A stretch of 30,820 nt of DNA, from IMG/VR virus record IMGVR_UViG_3300002835_000742, positions 1 to 30,820 of that record; one strand, written 5' to 3'. Under the pieces are notes generated by a model that ran no database searches, had not been told where the DNA came from, and was given only the letters and a program-made list of their open reading frames with translations. A program made the translations under genes and the position numbers. Source of the DNA: a virus. Below, piece by piece: positions 4,931-10,886 of this stretch; positions within the stretch are counted from its first letter, which is position 1; every line of letters starts with the position of its first letter.

Positions 4931-5062
4931 CTTTTGTTTAAGTTTTTTTCGGTTATATGTTTTACCCGAAGGTTTGCTCCTTGTTATCATATTCCTACGA
5001 ATGATTTGAGCAATGTGTCTTTCTGACAAACCTTGTTTCCAATCTTGTGTTTCGTTTTTCAT
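4919..5062 (-). CDS. Small basic protein
   Basis: 47 residues, strongly basic towards the C-terminus (RRNMITRSKPSGKTYNRKK). The segment WKQGLSERHIAQIIRRNM looks like a short helical nucleic-acid-binding or ribosome-associated motif, but this is inference. The ATG is 4 nt from its -7 box, so it is predicted leaderless. The last residues KFAS and the TAA are shared with the next promoter. Confidence 0.7.
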   Translation of the reverse strand: MKNETQDWKQGLSERHIAQIIRRNMITRSKPSGKTYNRKKLKQKFAS

Positions 5063-5066
5063 AACA

Positions 5067-5098
5067 CAAAGATAAATGAAATAAATTTAATGTGCAAA
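5067..5098 (-). promoter_or_regulatory. Conserved promoter (leaderless class) for 4919-5062
   Basis: -33 TTTG, -7 TATCTTTG, standard core; exactly 4 nt to the ATG. Confidence 0.85.
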
Positions 5099-5100
5099 TT

Positions 5101-5442
5101 TTATTCTGCAAAATTATCTTTACCACATTCAGGACAAACTTTTTCCTCATACAAAGTATGGTCTTGTGGATTATGTTCGTTGTCAACCATTACCGATTTC
5201 AACTCATCCTTACCACCAATCCAACCACAATTTTCGCAATAAAGGTCGTATTCAATTTCAATAACCTCATCAAAAATTTCCTTGTATTCAGTAACCAATT
5301 CTTTATCGGTGAAATTCGCATACCCTTTCATCCCGTATTCAAATATACTGGCAACATAACTATTGTCACCTCGTTCGTGTTCCGATATGATTGTGTTGAT
5401 GTCGTTATCTACCAACTTGTCTATGATTTCCTGTCTTTTCAT
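5101..5442 (-). CDS. Zinc-ribbon protein
   Basis: 113 residues. An acidic helical N-terminal half is followed by two CxxC pairs (Cys69/Cys72 in CENCG and Cys103/Cys106 in CPECG) about 30 residues apart, a zinc ribbon. Such modules in small phage proteins often bind nucleic acid or a partner protein. No dedicated promoter precedes it; it appears to be the last gene of the transcript from 5640-5671, after 5525-5635 and the gene remnant at 5470-5547. Confidence 0.75.
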   Translation of the reverse strand: MKRQEIIDKLVDNDINTIISEHERGDNSYVASIFEYGMKGYANFTDKELVTEYKEIFDEVIEIEYDLYCENCGWIGGKDELKSVMVDNEHNPQDHTLYEEKVCPECGKDNFAE

Positions 5443-5469
5443 AACTTAAAAGTTTTTCTTATATTGTAC

Positions 5470-5547
5470 TCATCGCCAACCTTGTTTAACTATTACGTTC
5501 TTTCTACCTTGCTTTCGCCATATTTTAGTTATATCGTTGTTTACAAA
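5470..5547 (-). pseudogene. Remnant of a gene like 16993-17226
   Basis: An open frame without a start codon ends WRKQGRKNVIVKQGWR before TGA at 5472-5470. This matches the C-terminus of the intact protein at 16993-17226 (WIKQGKKNVIIKQGWQ) at 11 of 16 positions. As in the intact copy, the TGA overlaps a following ATG (ATGA), but here the next ORF stops after four codons. It looks like the 3' end of a decayed duplicate operon, left between 5525-5635 and 5101-5442. Confidence 0.55.
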
Positions 5548-5635
5548 TCACCCAAATGCTATAAAGAATAAGTGGTGAAAAAAGAATTAATTGCCCCAAA
5601 CAAACCATTCTTTGTCTTGCTGTTAATCTTTTCAT
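5525..5635 (-). CDS. 36-residue membrane peptide
   Basis: MKRLTARQRM is followed by a hydrophobic helix (GQLILFSPLILYSIWVI) and a basic CKQRYN tail, a typical small single-pass membrane protein. The ATG lies 4 nt from the -7 box, so a leaderless transcript is predicted. It is the first gene of the transcript that continues to the zinc-ribbon gene 5101-5442. Confidence 0.6.
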   Translation of the reverse strand: MKRLTARQRMVCLGQLILFSPLILYSIWVICKQRYN

Positions 5636-5639
5636 AGTT

Positions 5640-5671
5640 TAAAGATAAGTTAAATAAATTTAACTTGCAAA
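5640..5671 (-). promoter_or_regulatory. Conserved promoter (leaderless class), palindromic spacer, for 5525-5635
   Basis: -33 TTTG, -7 TATCTTTA. The spacer GTTAAATAAATTTAAC is an imperfect palindrome, intermediate between the two spacer orientations. Exactly 4 nt to the ATG. Confidence 0.75.
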
Positions 5672-5775
5672 CTTTGTTTCAATTTTTTTATCCCCAACAA
5701 AGTTATACCCAGAGTTAAACCACCATAGGGCCAAACGGATTGACCAGTAAATGCTTCGTTTTTGTTTCCTTCCAT
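5650..5775 (-). CDS. Possible small protein overlapping a promoter
   Basis: 41 residues starting MEGNKNEAF, with a mildly hydrophobic WPYGGLTLGITLLGI stretch that could span a membrane, then a basic end. The last residues LQVKFI are the translated promoter 5640-5671. It lies 39 nt downstream of 5815-6033 without its own promoter, so it would be translated from that transcript. A competing 23-codon frame starts at 5786. Weak call. Confidence 0.4.
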   Translation of the reverse strand: MEGNKNEAFTGQSVWPYGGLTLGITLLGIKKLKQSLQVKFI

Positions 5776-5814
5776 TCAGATAGCATTCCCACGCTTTCCG
5801 AATTCTAAACTTGT

Positions 5815-6033
5815 TTATTCGCATAATTCAACCTCAATGATTTCACAATAGTTTTCCAACTCGTCTAACGGAATTCTACCATAGTTCGTTGATGAATAGT
5901 AACCTTGAAACTCGTAACGCTTCTTCCATTCAGTTAAGGCGTTCTTTGCTTCCTCAACACTATTGTAAGTGTCGCTGAAATGAATGCTAAACCCATCGGG
6001 ACTTAACACATCGTATTGCTTGTTTGATTTCAT
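5815..6033 (-). CDS. Small acidic hypothetical protein
   Basis: 72 residues: a beta-rich N-terminus (YDVLSPDGFSIHF), a helix VEEAKNALTEWKKRYE, then GYYSSTNYGRIPLDEL and an acidic end. The order resembles the small phage proteins that annotate 'yxtpdGf' type domains, without assigned function. The ATG is 4 nt from the -7 box (leaderless class). Confidence 0.75.
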   Translation of the reverse strand: MKSNKQYDVLSPDGFSIHFSDTYNSVEEAKNALTEWKKRYEFQGYYSSTNYGRIPLDELENYCEIIEVELCE

Positions 6034-6037
6034 AGTT

Positions 6038-6069
6038 CAAAGATAAGTGAAATAAATTTAACTTGCAAA
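6038..6069 (-). promoter_or_regulatory. Conserved promoter (leaderless class) for 5815-6033
   Basis: -33 TTTG, -7 TATCTTTG, standard core; 4 nt to the ATG. Confidence 0.85.
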
Positions 6070-6087
6070 TTTTAATACAAAAAAAAG

Positions 6088-6105
6088 GGGCAGATTTCTC
6101 CGCCC
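6088..6105 (-). terminator. GAAA-tetraloop terminator of 6137-6511
   Basis: In the minus RNA GGGCGGA pairs with TCTGCCC (one G-U) around a GAAA loop, then a U-tract. Confidence 0.8.
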
Positions 6106-6136
6106 ACCTTTTTCAAATATGAAAACAAATCAAGTT

Positions 6137-6511
6137 CTATGAAAAGTAAGGTTGTATAACCTCTTTGTCGCTCAAATTAGCTCTCATCTTTGCATACGCT
6201 TCCGCTTCTTTATCATCTTTGTTATAGATGAAATCAACATTGCTTGAAGCGATTGCAAATTGTCCGTTCGCAATACCCCAAAAGTAATAACGAACATTGT
6301 CATTCACATCAACTGCATTCAATGCCCTCTCGCAAACCTCGTTCAGTTCGGGGAATAACTTAACGCTTCCCGTGATACTTGAAACGATTGCAAGTTTCAT
6401 ACTGCCGTTGGCGAATTCATCAGCTACCTTGTTCTCACCAATGTTTCTTAAACCCTCAATAAGGATTTGTTTGTAGCTACCCGAAGGTGCTTTTGGAAAT
6501 GGATTGTTCAT
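6137..6511 (-). CDS. Hypothetical protein
   Basis: 124 residues, starting MNNPFPKAPSGSYKQILIEGL and largely helical, with alternating hydrophobic segments (MKLAIVSSITGSVKLF, YYFWGIANGQFAIASS). No signal peptide or known motif. Monocistronic, with promoter 6534-6565 and terminator 6088-6105. Confidence 0.75.
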   Translation of the reverse strand: MNNPFPKAPSGSYKQILIEGLRNIGENKVADEFANGSMKLAIVSSITGSVKLFPELNEVCERALNAVDVNDNVRYYFWGIANGQFAIASSNVDFIYNKDDKEAEAYAKMRANLSDKEVIQPYFS

Positions 6512-6533
6512 ATCGTTTTGTTTTTTGATACAG

Positions 6534-6565
6534 CAAAGATAAGTGTAATAAATTTAACTCGCAAG
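6534..6565 (-). promoter_or_regulatory. Conserved promoter for 6137-6511
   Basis: -33 CTTG, -7 TATCTTTG, overlapping the stop end of 6554-6724 (LAS plus TAA). 22 nt to the ATG. Confidence 0.85.
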
Positions 6566-6724
6566 TATTTTTTTAATTTCTTTTAATCGATCCAAAACTT
6601 TATCCATTTCTTTTGAAATCTTTGTGTGGGTTCTATGTTTGCTATTAGGTTCCCACAACTCGGACAAAGTTTTATATCGTTCTTTGAGCCGTATCTCCTC
6701 AACAATCAATACCGAATGTTCCAT
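6554..6724 (-). CDS. Small coiled-coil-like protein
   Basis: 56 residues, almost entirely helical and charged (EEIRLKERYKTLSELWE, KEMDKVLDRLKEIKKIL), so a coiled coil is likely. The ATG at 6724 lies 2 nt after the stop of 6727-6930, an operon arrangement; a longer in-frame start would overlap that gene and is less likely. The final ILAS residues are encoded by the -33 region of the next promoter. Confidence 0.65.
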   Translation of the reverse strand: MEHSVLIVEEIRLKERYKTLSELWEPNSKHRTHTKISKEMDKVLDRLKEIKKILAS

Positions 6725-6726
6725 TG

Positions 6727-6930
6727 TTAATTCAGTATTGATTGGTAAGGGATTGGAAATTCCAAGAAAGGTGCGGACAACCATTTGTCAATTTTGATTG
6801 TCTTGTCGGTAATCTTTTCCTTTCGGTAAACCTTTACGCAAGTTTCCAAGTTTTCATCAGCGAATATGGTTTCGGTGCTTTCATCATCATTTGTGCGAAA
6901 TACCTCGTACCAAGTTTTTGTGTTTTCCAT
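6727..6930 (-). CDS. Small hypothetical protein, first gene of operon
   Basis: 67 residues beginning MENTKTWYEVFRTNDDESTETIFADENLE, a short beta/alpha fold with a helix ending in VYRKEK, then a hydrophobic C-terminus. Sequences of the form 'WYEVFRTNDDESxExIxAdxdLe' suggest a small conserved phage family without known role. Coupled to 6554-6724 downstream. Confidence 0.75.
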   Translation of the reverse strand: MENTKTWYEVFRTNDDESTETIFADENLETCVKVYRKEKITDKTIKIDKWLSAPFLEFPIPYQSILN

Positions 6931-6957
6931 TTTTTCTTTTTCCTAATTTTGTGAGTG

Positions 6958-6989
6958 CAAAGGTATATATAATAAATTTAACTCACAAG
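6958..6989 (-). promoter_or_regulatory. Conserved promoter for the 6727/6554 operon
   Basis: -33 CTTG, -7 TACCTTTG; 27 nt to the ATG, with an A-rich leader. Confidence 0.8.
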
Positions 6990-7003
6990 TTTTCAACACA
7001 TTT

Positions 7004-7324
7004 TTACCAAGTTTTTGGATATTTGTCCAATGTTTCTTGCGGATATAAAACTTCGTTTCCGTTGTTCAAAACATCTTCCCACCAACGAATACCAATCTGC
7101 AATCGTGGTACTGCGAACTTCATAACATCTTCATCGTGGACACGAAAGAACAAATCGTTTCTTCCACCTGTTCCCTCTTCGCCAGGTGTTGGCAAAGTTA
7201 AAACTTCTTCGCAATAAACTCCGCGAACATTAAACTCTTCTTTGAGCCAATTTTCAAAATCTTTGGCACAACTCTTTCCAACAATTGTTCCGTGCCAAAC
7301 ACATACTTGATTAAAATTTTCCAT
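7004..7324 (-). CDS. Hypothetical protein
   Basis: 106 residues, starting MENFNQVCVWHGTIVG. A helical part (DFENWLKEEFNVRGVYCEEV) precedes a glycine-rich turn (TPGEEGTGGRNDLFF) and a C-terminal RWWEDVLNN helix. It looks like a compact cytoplasmic domain; I do not recognise it. The ATG at 7324 follows the leader; the 17-residue longer frame is promoter sequence. Confidence 0.75.
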   Translation of the reverse strand: MENFNQVCVWHGTIVGKSCAKDFENWLKEEFNVRGVYCEEVLTLPTPGEEGTGGRNDLFFRVHDEDVMKFAVPRLQIGIRWWEDVLNNGNEVLYPQETLDKYPKTW

Positions 7325-7344
7325 TTGTTTTGTTTTTGATATAA

Positions 7345-7376
7345 CAAAAATAAATGAAATAAATTTAATGTGCAAA
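7345..7376 (-). promoter_or_regulatory. Conserved promoter for 7004-7324
   Basis: -33 TTTG, -7 TATTTTTG; 20 nt to the ATG. Confidence 0.8.
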
Positions 7377-7379
7377 TAA

Positions 7380-7401
7380 AAAGGGGAATTTCTTCCCCTT
7401 T
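7380..7401 (-). terminator. GAAA-tetraloop terminator of 7413-7817
   Basis: AAAGGGGAA/TTCCCCTTT stem with a GAAA loop. A perfect TTATCCACA nonamer follows at 7403-7411. Confidence 0.9.
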
Positions 7402-7402
7402 C

Positions 7403-7411
7403 TTATCCACA
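7403..7411 (+). other. DnaA-box-like nonamer
   Basis: Perfect TTATCCACA between a terminator and the stop of 7413-7817. Other copies lie at 460-468, 476-484 (inverted) and 8691-8699. Confidence 0.35.
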
Positions 7412-7412
7412 A

Positions 7413-7817
7413 TTAGCGGTCAAAATATGTTTCTTTGATACCTTGTTTCTTTTCCATTGACTGCGACATAAGGTACATTGTTTCCCCCATTGGTTTATCG
7501 TGGTGAGAAATAACAACTTCAATGATACCCTTGTTGTCGGTCGGGTGAAACAACATTGTAAACTCCCCAGTGTTCGGTGCAAGTTTACGGATTAAAGTTT
7601 CTGCACTATCCGTTTCAAATTCGGTGTACCCTGCAACATTTCTCCAAGTCAAAGAAAGTCCGTAACAAAAGAATTTCTTTGTACGCATTTTCTTCATCAT
7701 TGTTTTTACTTCGTACACAAAATCTTCCCAATAGATTTGTGCTTCCATTTCATCTTCAACTTCGGGCATATCCCAACCCGCTAAAATTCTTTTTGTTTCT
7801 TTGATTAAAGTTTCCAT
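7413..7817 (-). CDS. Hypothetical protein
   Basis: 134 residues. An acidic N-terminal helix (METLIKETKRILAGWDMPEVEDEMEAQ) is followed by beta segments (KKFFCYGLSLTW, GIIEVVISHHD) and a Met-rich helix. No motif I can name. The ATG at 7817 follows the standard leader. Monocistronic. Confidence 0.75.
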   Translation of the reverse strand: METLIKETKRILAGWDMPEVEDEMEAQIYWEDFVYEVKTMMKKMRTKKFFCYGLSLTWRNVAGYTEFETDSAETLIRKLAPNTGEFTMLFHPTDNKGIIEVVISHHDKPMGETMYLMSQSMEKKQGIKETYFDR

Positions 7818-7840
7818 TTGCTTGTTTGTTTTTGTTGATA

Positions 7841-7872
7841 CAAATATAAATGAAATAAATTTAACTTGCAAA
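7841..7872 (-). promoter_or_regulatory. Conserved promoter for 7413-7817
   Basis: -33 TTTG, -7 TATATTTG, standard core; 23 nt to the ATG. Confidence 0.85.
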
Positions 7873-7890
7873 TTTTAACACAAAAAAAAA

Positions 7891-7908
7891 GGGCGGATTT
7901 CTCCACCC
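7891..7908 (-). terminator. GAAA-tetraloop terminator of 7929-8285
   Basis: GGGcGGA/TCCaCCC stem with one mismatch, GAAA loop, nine-base U-tract. Confidence 0.8.
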
Positions 7909-7928
7909 CTTTTTTCAATCGGAAAGAA

Positions 7929-8285
7929 TTAAAGTTTATAGAATGTTATGACACACTTATTTTTTTTGTTGTCAATATCGGGTGCTGAACTATTATATTT
8001 ACTACCCTTTGGTTGCCACCTTTCATAATAATAGTTTATGTAGTTTTTAACCAACTCAATATCACTTTCTGCCAAATGCTTTGTGAATGTAGCAACTAAT
8101 GTTCCGTTACTTGCGTTCCTTGAAATTGTCATTTCTTCGGAAATGTTTGTTGGCAAAGTAAGTTTGTTTTGTGCTAACTTTGAGCAAGTTTCAAGGGTGT
8201 CAACAACATCAACCTTGTTGGTTGTTTGTGCTTTTGCGGTTGTTACTCCGAACAACACAACTGCGATAAAGAATACTTTTTTCAT
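7929..8285 (-). CDS. Exported protein of unknown function
   Basis: 118 residues with the signal peptide MKKVFFIAVVLFGVTTAKAQ and cleavage expected after AKA/Q. The mature domain has two cysteines far apart (in ETCSKLAQ and NKCVITF), well placed for a periplasmic disulfide, and a central helix (HLAESDIELVKNYINYYYERW). No family recognised. Monocistronic. Confidence 0.75.
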   Translation of the reverse strand: MKKVFFIAVVLFGVTTAKAQTTNKVDVVDTLETCSKLAQNKLTLPTNISEEMTISRNASNGTLVATFTKHLAESDIELVKNYINYYYERWQPKGSKYNSSAPDIDNKKNKCVITFYKL

Positions 8286-8308
8286 CTTGTTTATTTTTGA
8301 TTATGATA

Positions 8309-8340
8309 CAAAGATAAATGAAATAAATTTAACTTGCAAA
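8309..8340 (-). promoter_or_regulatory. Conserved promoter for 7929-8285
   Basis: -33 TTTG, -7 TATCTTTG, standard core; 23 nt to the ATG. Confidence 0.85.
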
Positions 8341-8347
8341 TTTTACC

Positions 8348-8623
8348 TCAAAAATCTTCGGTTGAAAAATCAATGTTAAGTTCGCTAACCATTTGTATTG
8401 TTTCAAACTCCGTTTTAAGTTCATTAACTTCTTCGTTGATAAGACACATCTCAAAGTCCAGTGCGTGTACTTTCATAAGACAAAGAATAGGGTGTATGTG
8501 CCCGTTCTCCAACTTAAACATCAATGTTGTTTTCTCACCCAAAATTTCTGTTGCTCGGTCATTAAACTTAACCAACTTACTCTTTAGCTCCATTAAACGA
8601 ATGTCCGTTTGCTTGATTGCCAT
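8348..8623 (-). CDS. Hypothetical helical protein
   Basis: 91 residues. MAIKQTDIRLMELKSKLVKFNDRATEIL forms a long N-terminal helix, followed by a short beta segment and a second helix (INEEVNELKTEFETIQMV). A helical hairpin or coiled coil is likely. The ATG at 8623 follows the leader. No function assigned. Confidence 0.75.
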   Translation of the reverse strand: MAIKQTDIRLMELKSKLVKFNDRATEILGEKTTLMFKLENGHIHPILCLMKVHALDFEMCLINEEVNELKTEFETIQMVSELNIDFSTEDF

Positions 8624-8643
8624 TTTGTTTGTTTTTGTTGATA

Positions 8644-8675
8644 CAAAGATAAATGAAATAAATTTAACTTGCAAA
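8644..8675 (-). promoter_or_regulatory. Conserved promoter for 8348-8623
   Basis: -33 TTTG, -7 TATCTTTG, standard core; 20 nt to the ATG. Confidence 0.85.
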
Positions 8676-8690
8676 TTTCAGGGATCTAAG

Positions 8691-8699
8691 TTATCCACA
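8691..8699 (+). other. DnaA-box-like nonamer
   Basis: Perfect TTATCCACA in the gap between the promoter at 8644-8675 and the terminator at 8717-8737. Confidence 0.35.
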
Positions 8700-8716
8700 T
8701 TGTTATAAACAAAAAA

Positions 8717-8737
8717 GGGTGGGGATTTCCCCCACCC
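8717..8737 (-). terminator. Terminator of 8764-9003
   Basis: GGGTGGGG 8717-8724 pairs perfectly with CCCCACCC 8730-8737; a U-tract follows in the minus RNA. Confidence 0.85.
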
Positions 8738-8763
8738 AATCATCAAATAAACAAACAAGCAAT

Positions 8764-9003
8764 TTAACAAATCAATGATACTTCCATACTTTGAAGTTTT
8801 TTGATAAACTTCTCTTCATCGGTATCAACCATAAGTTTAATTGTTGGATTGATACTTTGGGCATAACCCCATTTTTGTTTTACCGCCTCAAAGTAATTTC
8901 TTGCGGTTTTCAGTTGCAAAAAGTTGTTACAACTGCTCAACACTTTGAATGCCCTTTCTCGGTCATCGTGGTAATCTTTTGCGAAGTCGGTTACTTTTAA
9001 CAT
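8764..9003 (-). CDS. Small hypothetical protein
   Basis: 79 residues, mostly helical (DDRERAFKVLSSCNNFLQLKTARNYFE, EEKFIKKL). The pattern, helices with a short middle strand, suggests a small cytoplasmic regulator-like fold, but no motif is diagnostic. The ATG at 9003 follows the leader. Monocistronic. Confidence 0.75.
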   Translation of the reverse strand: MLKVTDFAKDYHDDRERAFKVLSSCNNFLQLKTARNYFEAVKQKWGYAQSINPTIKLMVDTDEEKFIKKLQSMEVSLIC

Positions 9004-9024
9004 ATTTGTTTGTTTTTGTTGATA

Positions 9025-9056
9025 CAAAGATATGTGTAATAAATTTAACTCGCAAG
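9025..9056 (-). promoter_or_regulatory. Conserved promoter for 8764-9003
   Basis: -33 CTTG, -7 TATCTTTG; 21 nt to the ATG. It lies just before the stop of 9061-9411. Confidence 0.85.
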
Positions 9057-9060
9057 TTTT

Positions 9061-9411
9061 TTAGTTAAATTGTGCAGCCCATCGGTCGCAAGTGGCTTTG
9101 TCCACCCAAATAACCATTGCTTCCAATTCTTCTTTTGTTGTGATTGGCTCGGTGCTTTCGCCATCATCATCAGTACCTTGTAAGATAGCGTTTCCTACAA
9201 TAGGGTATTGCCAGTCCGCCATCATAAACCCACCATCAAACGGATGATACAACCCCTCATCATCGGTGTAGATTGTGTCGTTGTTCTCGAATGTTACAGG
9301 ACAAGCGAAGGTTTCGCAACCATTACCAATAGCAGGTGCAATGTCTTTCCAATCGTTGATTTCAATTTCTTCGATTTTGCGGTCAGCGGTGTTAATCTTA
9401 AATGCTTTCAT
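9061..9411 (-). CDS. Conserved phage protein, weak DUF3846-like features
   Basis: 116 acidic residues: KINTADRKIEEIEI, then DWKDIAPAIGNGCETFACPV, DDEGLYHPF, and YPIVGNAILQGTDDDGE before a C-terminal helix. The order of a small strand-rich core, a 'ddeG' turn and 'ivGnailxG' is reminiscent of DUF3846-type phage proteins, but the match is by eye only. Function unknown. Confidence 0.75.
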   Translation of the reverse strand: MKAFKINTADRKIEEIEINDWKDIAPAIGNGCETFACPVTFENNDTIYTDDEGLYHPFDGGFMMADWQYPIVGNAILQGTDDDGESTEPITTKEELEAMVIWVDKATCDRWAAQFN

Positions 9412-9431
9412 ATCGTTTCGTTTTGTTGATA

Positions 9432-9463
9432 CAAAGATAAATGTAATTTATTTAACCTGCAAA
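9432..9463 (-). promoter_or_regulatory. Conserved promoter for 9061-9411
   Basis: -33 TTTG, -7 TATCTTTG; overlaps the last codons of 9448-9678 (LQVK plus stop). 20 nt to the ATG. Confidence 0.85.
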
Positions 9464-9678
9464 TTTTCATTCAATTTATTTGCAAAGTTTTCAGCACTTT
9501 GTTTATCGTGAAACCAATAGTTAGCCAAGTCCTTACCTCTATAAGGTTTTAAGGTTTTGTGGCTTACCACTTGCCCTCGTTCGTTGGTAACATAATAGTA
9601 TGTCGCACACATAGGCATACCACTCGGTGTGCTTTTACCCTTACGGGGTATGTATTGATTTGATTGTACTTGAAACAT
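9448..9678 (-). CDS. Small hypothetical protein
   Basis: 76 residues beginning MFQVQSNQYIPRKGKSTPSGMP, basic in the first half, with a beta-hairpin-like stretch (CATYYYVTNERGQVVSHKTL) and a C-terminal helix DKQSAENFANKLNE. It ends inside the next promoter. The ATG is 4 nt from its own -7 box (leaderless class). Confidence 0.75.
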   Translation of the reverse strand: MFQVQSNQYIPRKGKSTPSGMPMCATYYYVTNERGQVVSHKTLKPYRGKDLANYWFHDKQSAENFANKLNENLQVK

Positions 9679-9682
9679 AATG

Positions 9683-9714
9683 CAAATATAAGTATAATAA
9701 ATTTAACTCGCAAA
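9683..9714 (-). promoter_or_regulatory. Conserved promoter (leaderless class) for 9448-9678
   Basis: -33 TTTG, -7 TATATTTG; overlaps the stop of 9703-9918. 4 nt to the ATG. Confidence 0.85.
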
Positions 9715-9918
9715 TGGTTTCCAACTTAATGGTTCATCGGTTGAAAGGTCGCAAGCAATTTCAATGTTGTTTAAGTGTGTCCAACACTCGTCAGCCATTC
9801 CCGTTGGTTGCTCAAATTGTTTTGCCAACCCGTTCTCATAGATAAACTTTCGGATAACATCCAAGTCATCTTTAACCATTGCAAGGCGGTGCTTTAATTG
9901 ATCGATTTCGTTTTCCAT
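9703..9918 (-). CDS. Small protein with N-terminal coiled coil
   Basis: 71 residues. MENEIDQLKHRLAMVKDDLDVIRKFIYENG is a heptad-like helix, followed by a polar segment and CDLSTDEPLSW. The last residues PFAS and the stop are encoded by the next promoter's -33 region. The ATG is 4 nt from its -7 box (leaderless class). Confidence 0.75.
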   Translation of the reverse strand: MENEIDQLKHRLAMVKDDLDVIRKFIYENGLAKQFEQPTGMADECWTHLNNIEIACDLSTDEPLSWKPFAS

Positions 9919-9922
9919 ATCA

Positions 9923-9954
9923 CAAAGATAAACGAAATAAATTTAATGTGCAAA
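9923..9954 (-). promoter_or_regulatory. Conserved promoter (leaderless class) for 9703-9918
   Basis: -33 TTTG, -7 TATCTTTG; directly abuts the stop of 9955-10254. 4 nt to the ATG. Confidence 0.85.
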
Positions 9955-10254
9955 TTAATCAACAACTCCGTTCCCGTAGTAAAGGTCAAACGATTTCTTT
10001 TTATAGTCATCGGACTTTAACCACGCTTGGTACTTTTGTTCCCACTCGTTGTCTTGAAACTTGTAATAACTCCCGTTGCAATATCTTAAACGATTATTCA
10101 GTTTATAGAATTGTTCAAACAAACCTATCTCGGTTATGTCCGCAATTTCCTTTGTACTGGTGATAACCGATGTCTTATCAAGGTAACAAAAACCCGTTTC
10201 GGTTACAACCGTTTCGTTTCTTGGGTTCCAATAGTTCAATGTCGCTTTGTGCAT
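9955..10254 (-). CDS. Hypothetical protein
   Basis: 99 residues rich in Tyr, Trp and Asn (MHKATLNYWNPRNETVV, RLRYCNGSYYKFQDNEWEQKYQAWL), with a helix in the middle and an acidic/aromatic end. No motif recognised and no export signal. The ATG at 10254 has a 19-nt spacing to the -7 box. Confidence 0.75.
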   Translation of the reverse strand: MHKATLNYWNPRNETVVTETGFCYLDKTSVITSTKEIADITEIGLFEQFYKLNNRLRYCNGSYYKFQDNEWEQKYQAWLKSDDYKKKSFDLYYGNGVVD

Positions 10255-10273
10255 ATCGTTTGATTTCTTGATA

Positions 10274-10305
10274 CAAAGATAAGTGTAGTTTTTTTAACTT
10301 GCAAA
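10274..10305 (-). promoter_or_regulatory. Conserved promoter for 9955-10254
   Basis: -33 TTTG, -7 TATCTTTG with an atypical T/A-run spacer; 19 nt to the ATG. Confidence 0.8.
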
Positions 10306-10307
10306 TT

Positions 10308-10625
10308 TTATTTCAAAATAATACCATCAACAATCAACACTCGGTCATACTTTAAAATCTTAATATCAGCCAATAGTTTAGTTGTTTTACGAAGATACTC
10401 CGCTTCAGTCATATTAGAATACTCCAATTCATTTTCAATCTTACTTAACTTATTTTGACTTCTTTCGGCTTTTTTAACCATTTCGTGGTAAAGTTCGGAA
10501 AGGGTTTCCTTTGTGTCGCTTGGACTACCTGCGATAATATCTGTTTGTTGGTGGCGAACGCTTGAATAGTCGGTGTCATAAACTCCAACGCAGGTGTAGT
10601 CTGTTTTTAATCCGATTAATAACAT
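10308..10625 (-). CDS. Hypothetical protein with coiled-coil segment
   Basis: 105 residues. An N-terminal MLLIGLKTDYTCVGVYDTDYSS segment looks like beta strands; the C-terminal two thirds are a long charged helix (LYHEMVKKAERSQNKLSKI, EAEYLRKTTKLLADIKIL). A coiled-coil protein is likely. The ATG at 10625 follows the leader. Confidence 0.75.
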   Translation of the reverse strand: MLLIGLKTDYTCVGVYDTDYSSVRHQQTDIIAGSPSDTKETLSELYHEMVKKAERSQNKLSKIENELEYSNMTEAEYLRKTTKLLADIKILKYDRVLIVDGIILK

Positions 10626-10648
10626 ATTGTTTGTTTGTTTTGTTGATA

Positions 10649-10680
10649 CAAAGATAAACAAAATAAATTTAACTTGCAAA
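10649..10680 (-). promoter_or_regulatory. Conserved promoter for 10308-10625
   Basis: -33 TTTG, -7 TATCTTTG, standard core; 23 nt to the ATG. Confidence 0.85.
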
Positions 10681-10720
10681 CTTTATCACAAAAAAAAGAT
10701 AAAAAAAACTTACATTAAAG

Positions 10721-10752
10721 TTTGCACATTAAAAAAAATACATTTACCTTTG
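10721..10752 (+). promoter_or_regulatory. Conserved promoter for RNA candidate 2 (plus strand)
   Basis: -33 TTTG, -7 TACCTTTG with an A-run spacer. It is the only plus-strand copy inside the minus-strand array and back-to-back with 10649-10680. Confidence 0.85.
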
Positions 10753-10756
10753 TATT

Positions 10757-10870
10757 GTCCAATTAAGGAAGGGCGGGCACTCAAAAGGTGGCTGGGGTGT
10801 TCTAAGGGAACCTGCCCTTTACTCTCGTATTATGTTAAATAAAAAAAAAGGGGATTGCTCCCCTTTTCTT
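10757..10870 (+). ncRNA. Candidate small structured RNA 2 (three-way junction)
   Basis: A plus-strand transcription unit with promoter (10721-10752) and terminator (10846-10867) but no ORF. AAGGGCGGG (10769-10777) pairs with CCTGCCCTT (10811-10819) over 9 bp with one G-U. Inside it, CACTC (10778-10782) pairs with GGGTG (10795-10799), and TTC (10800-10802) pairs with GAA (10808-10810). The three helices abut with no unpaired junction bases. A small 5' hairpin (TCC/GGA) precedes GGGCGGGC, as in RNA candidate 1. Function unknown; regulatory or decoy RNA are possibilities. Confidence 0.65.
10846..10867. terminator. Bidirectional terminator shared by RNA 2 and 10887-11402
   Basis: AAAAGGGGA and TCCCCTTTT form a perfect 9-bp stem with loop TTGC; A-run and T-run flanks serve both directions. 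Confidence 0.85.
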
Positions 10871-10886
10871 GTTTCGGCTTTCTCGC

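Noticed and set aside
5715-5786. 23-codon minus ORF beginning MLSEWKETKTK
   Set aside because: It overlaps 5650-5775 in another frame, has no promoter or leader of its own and shows no clear structure.
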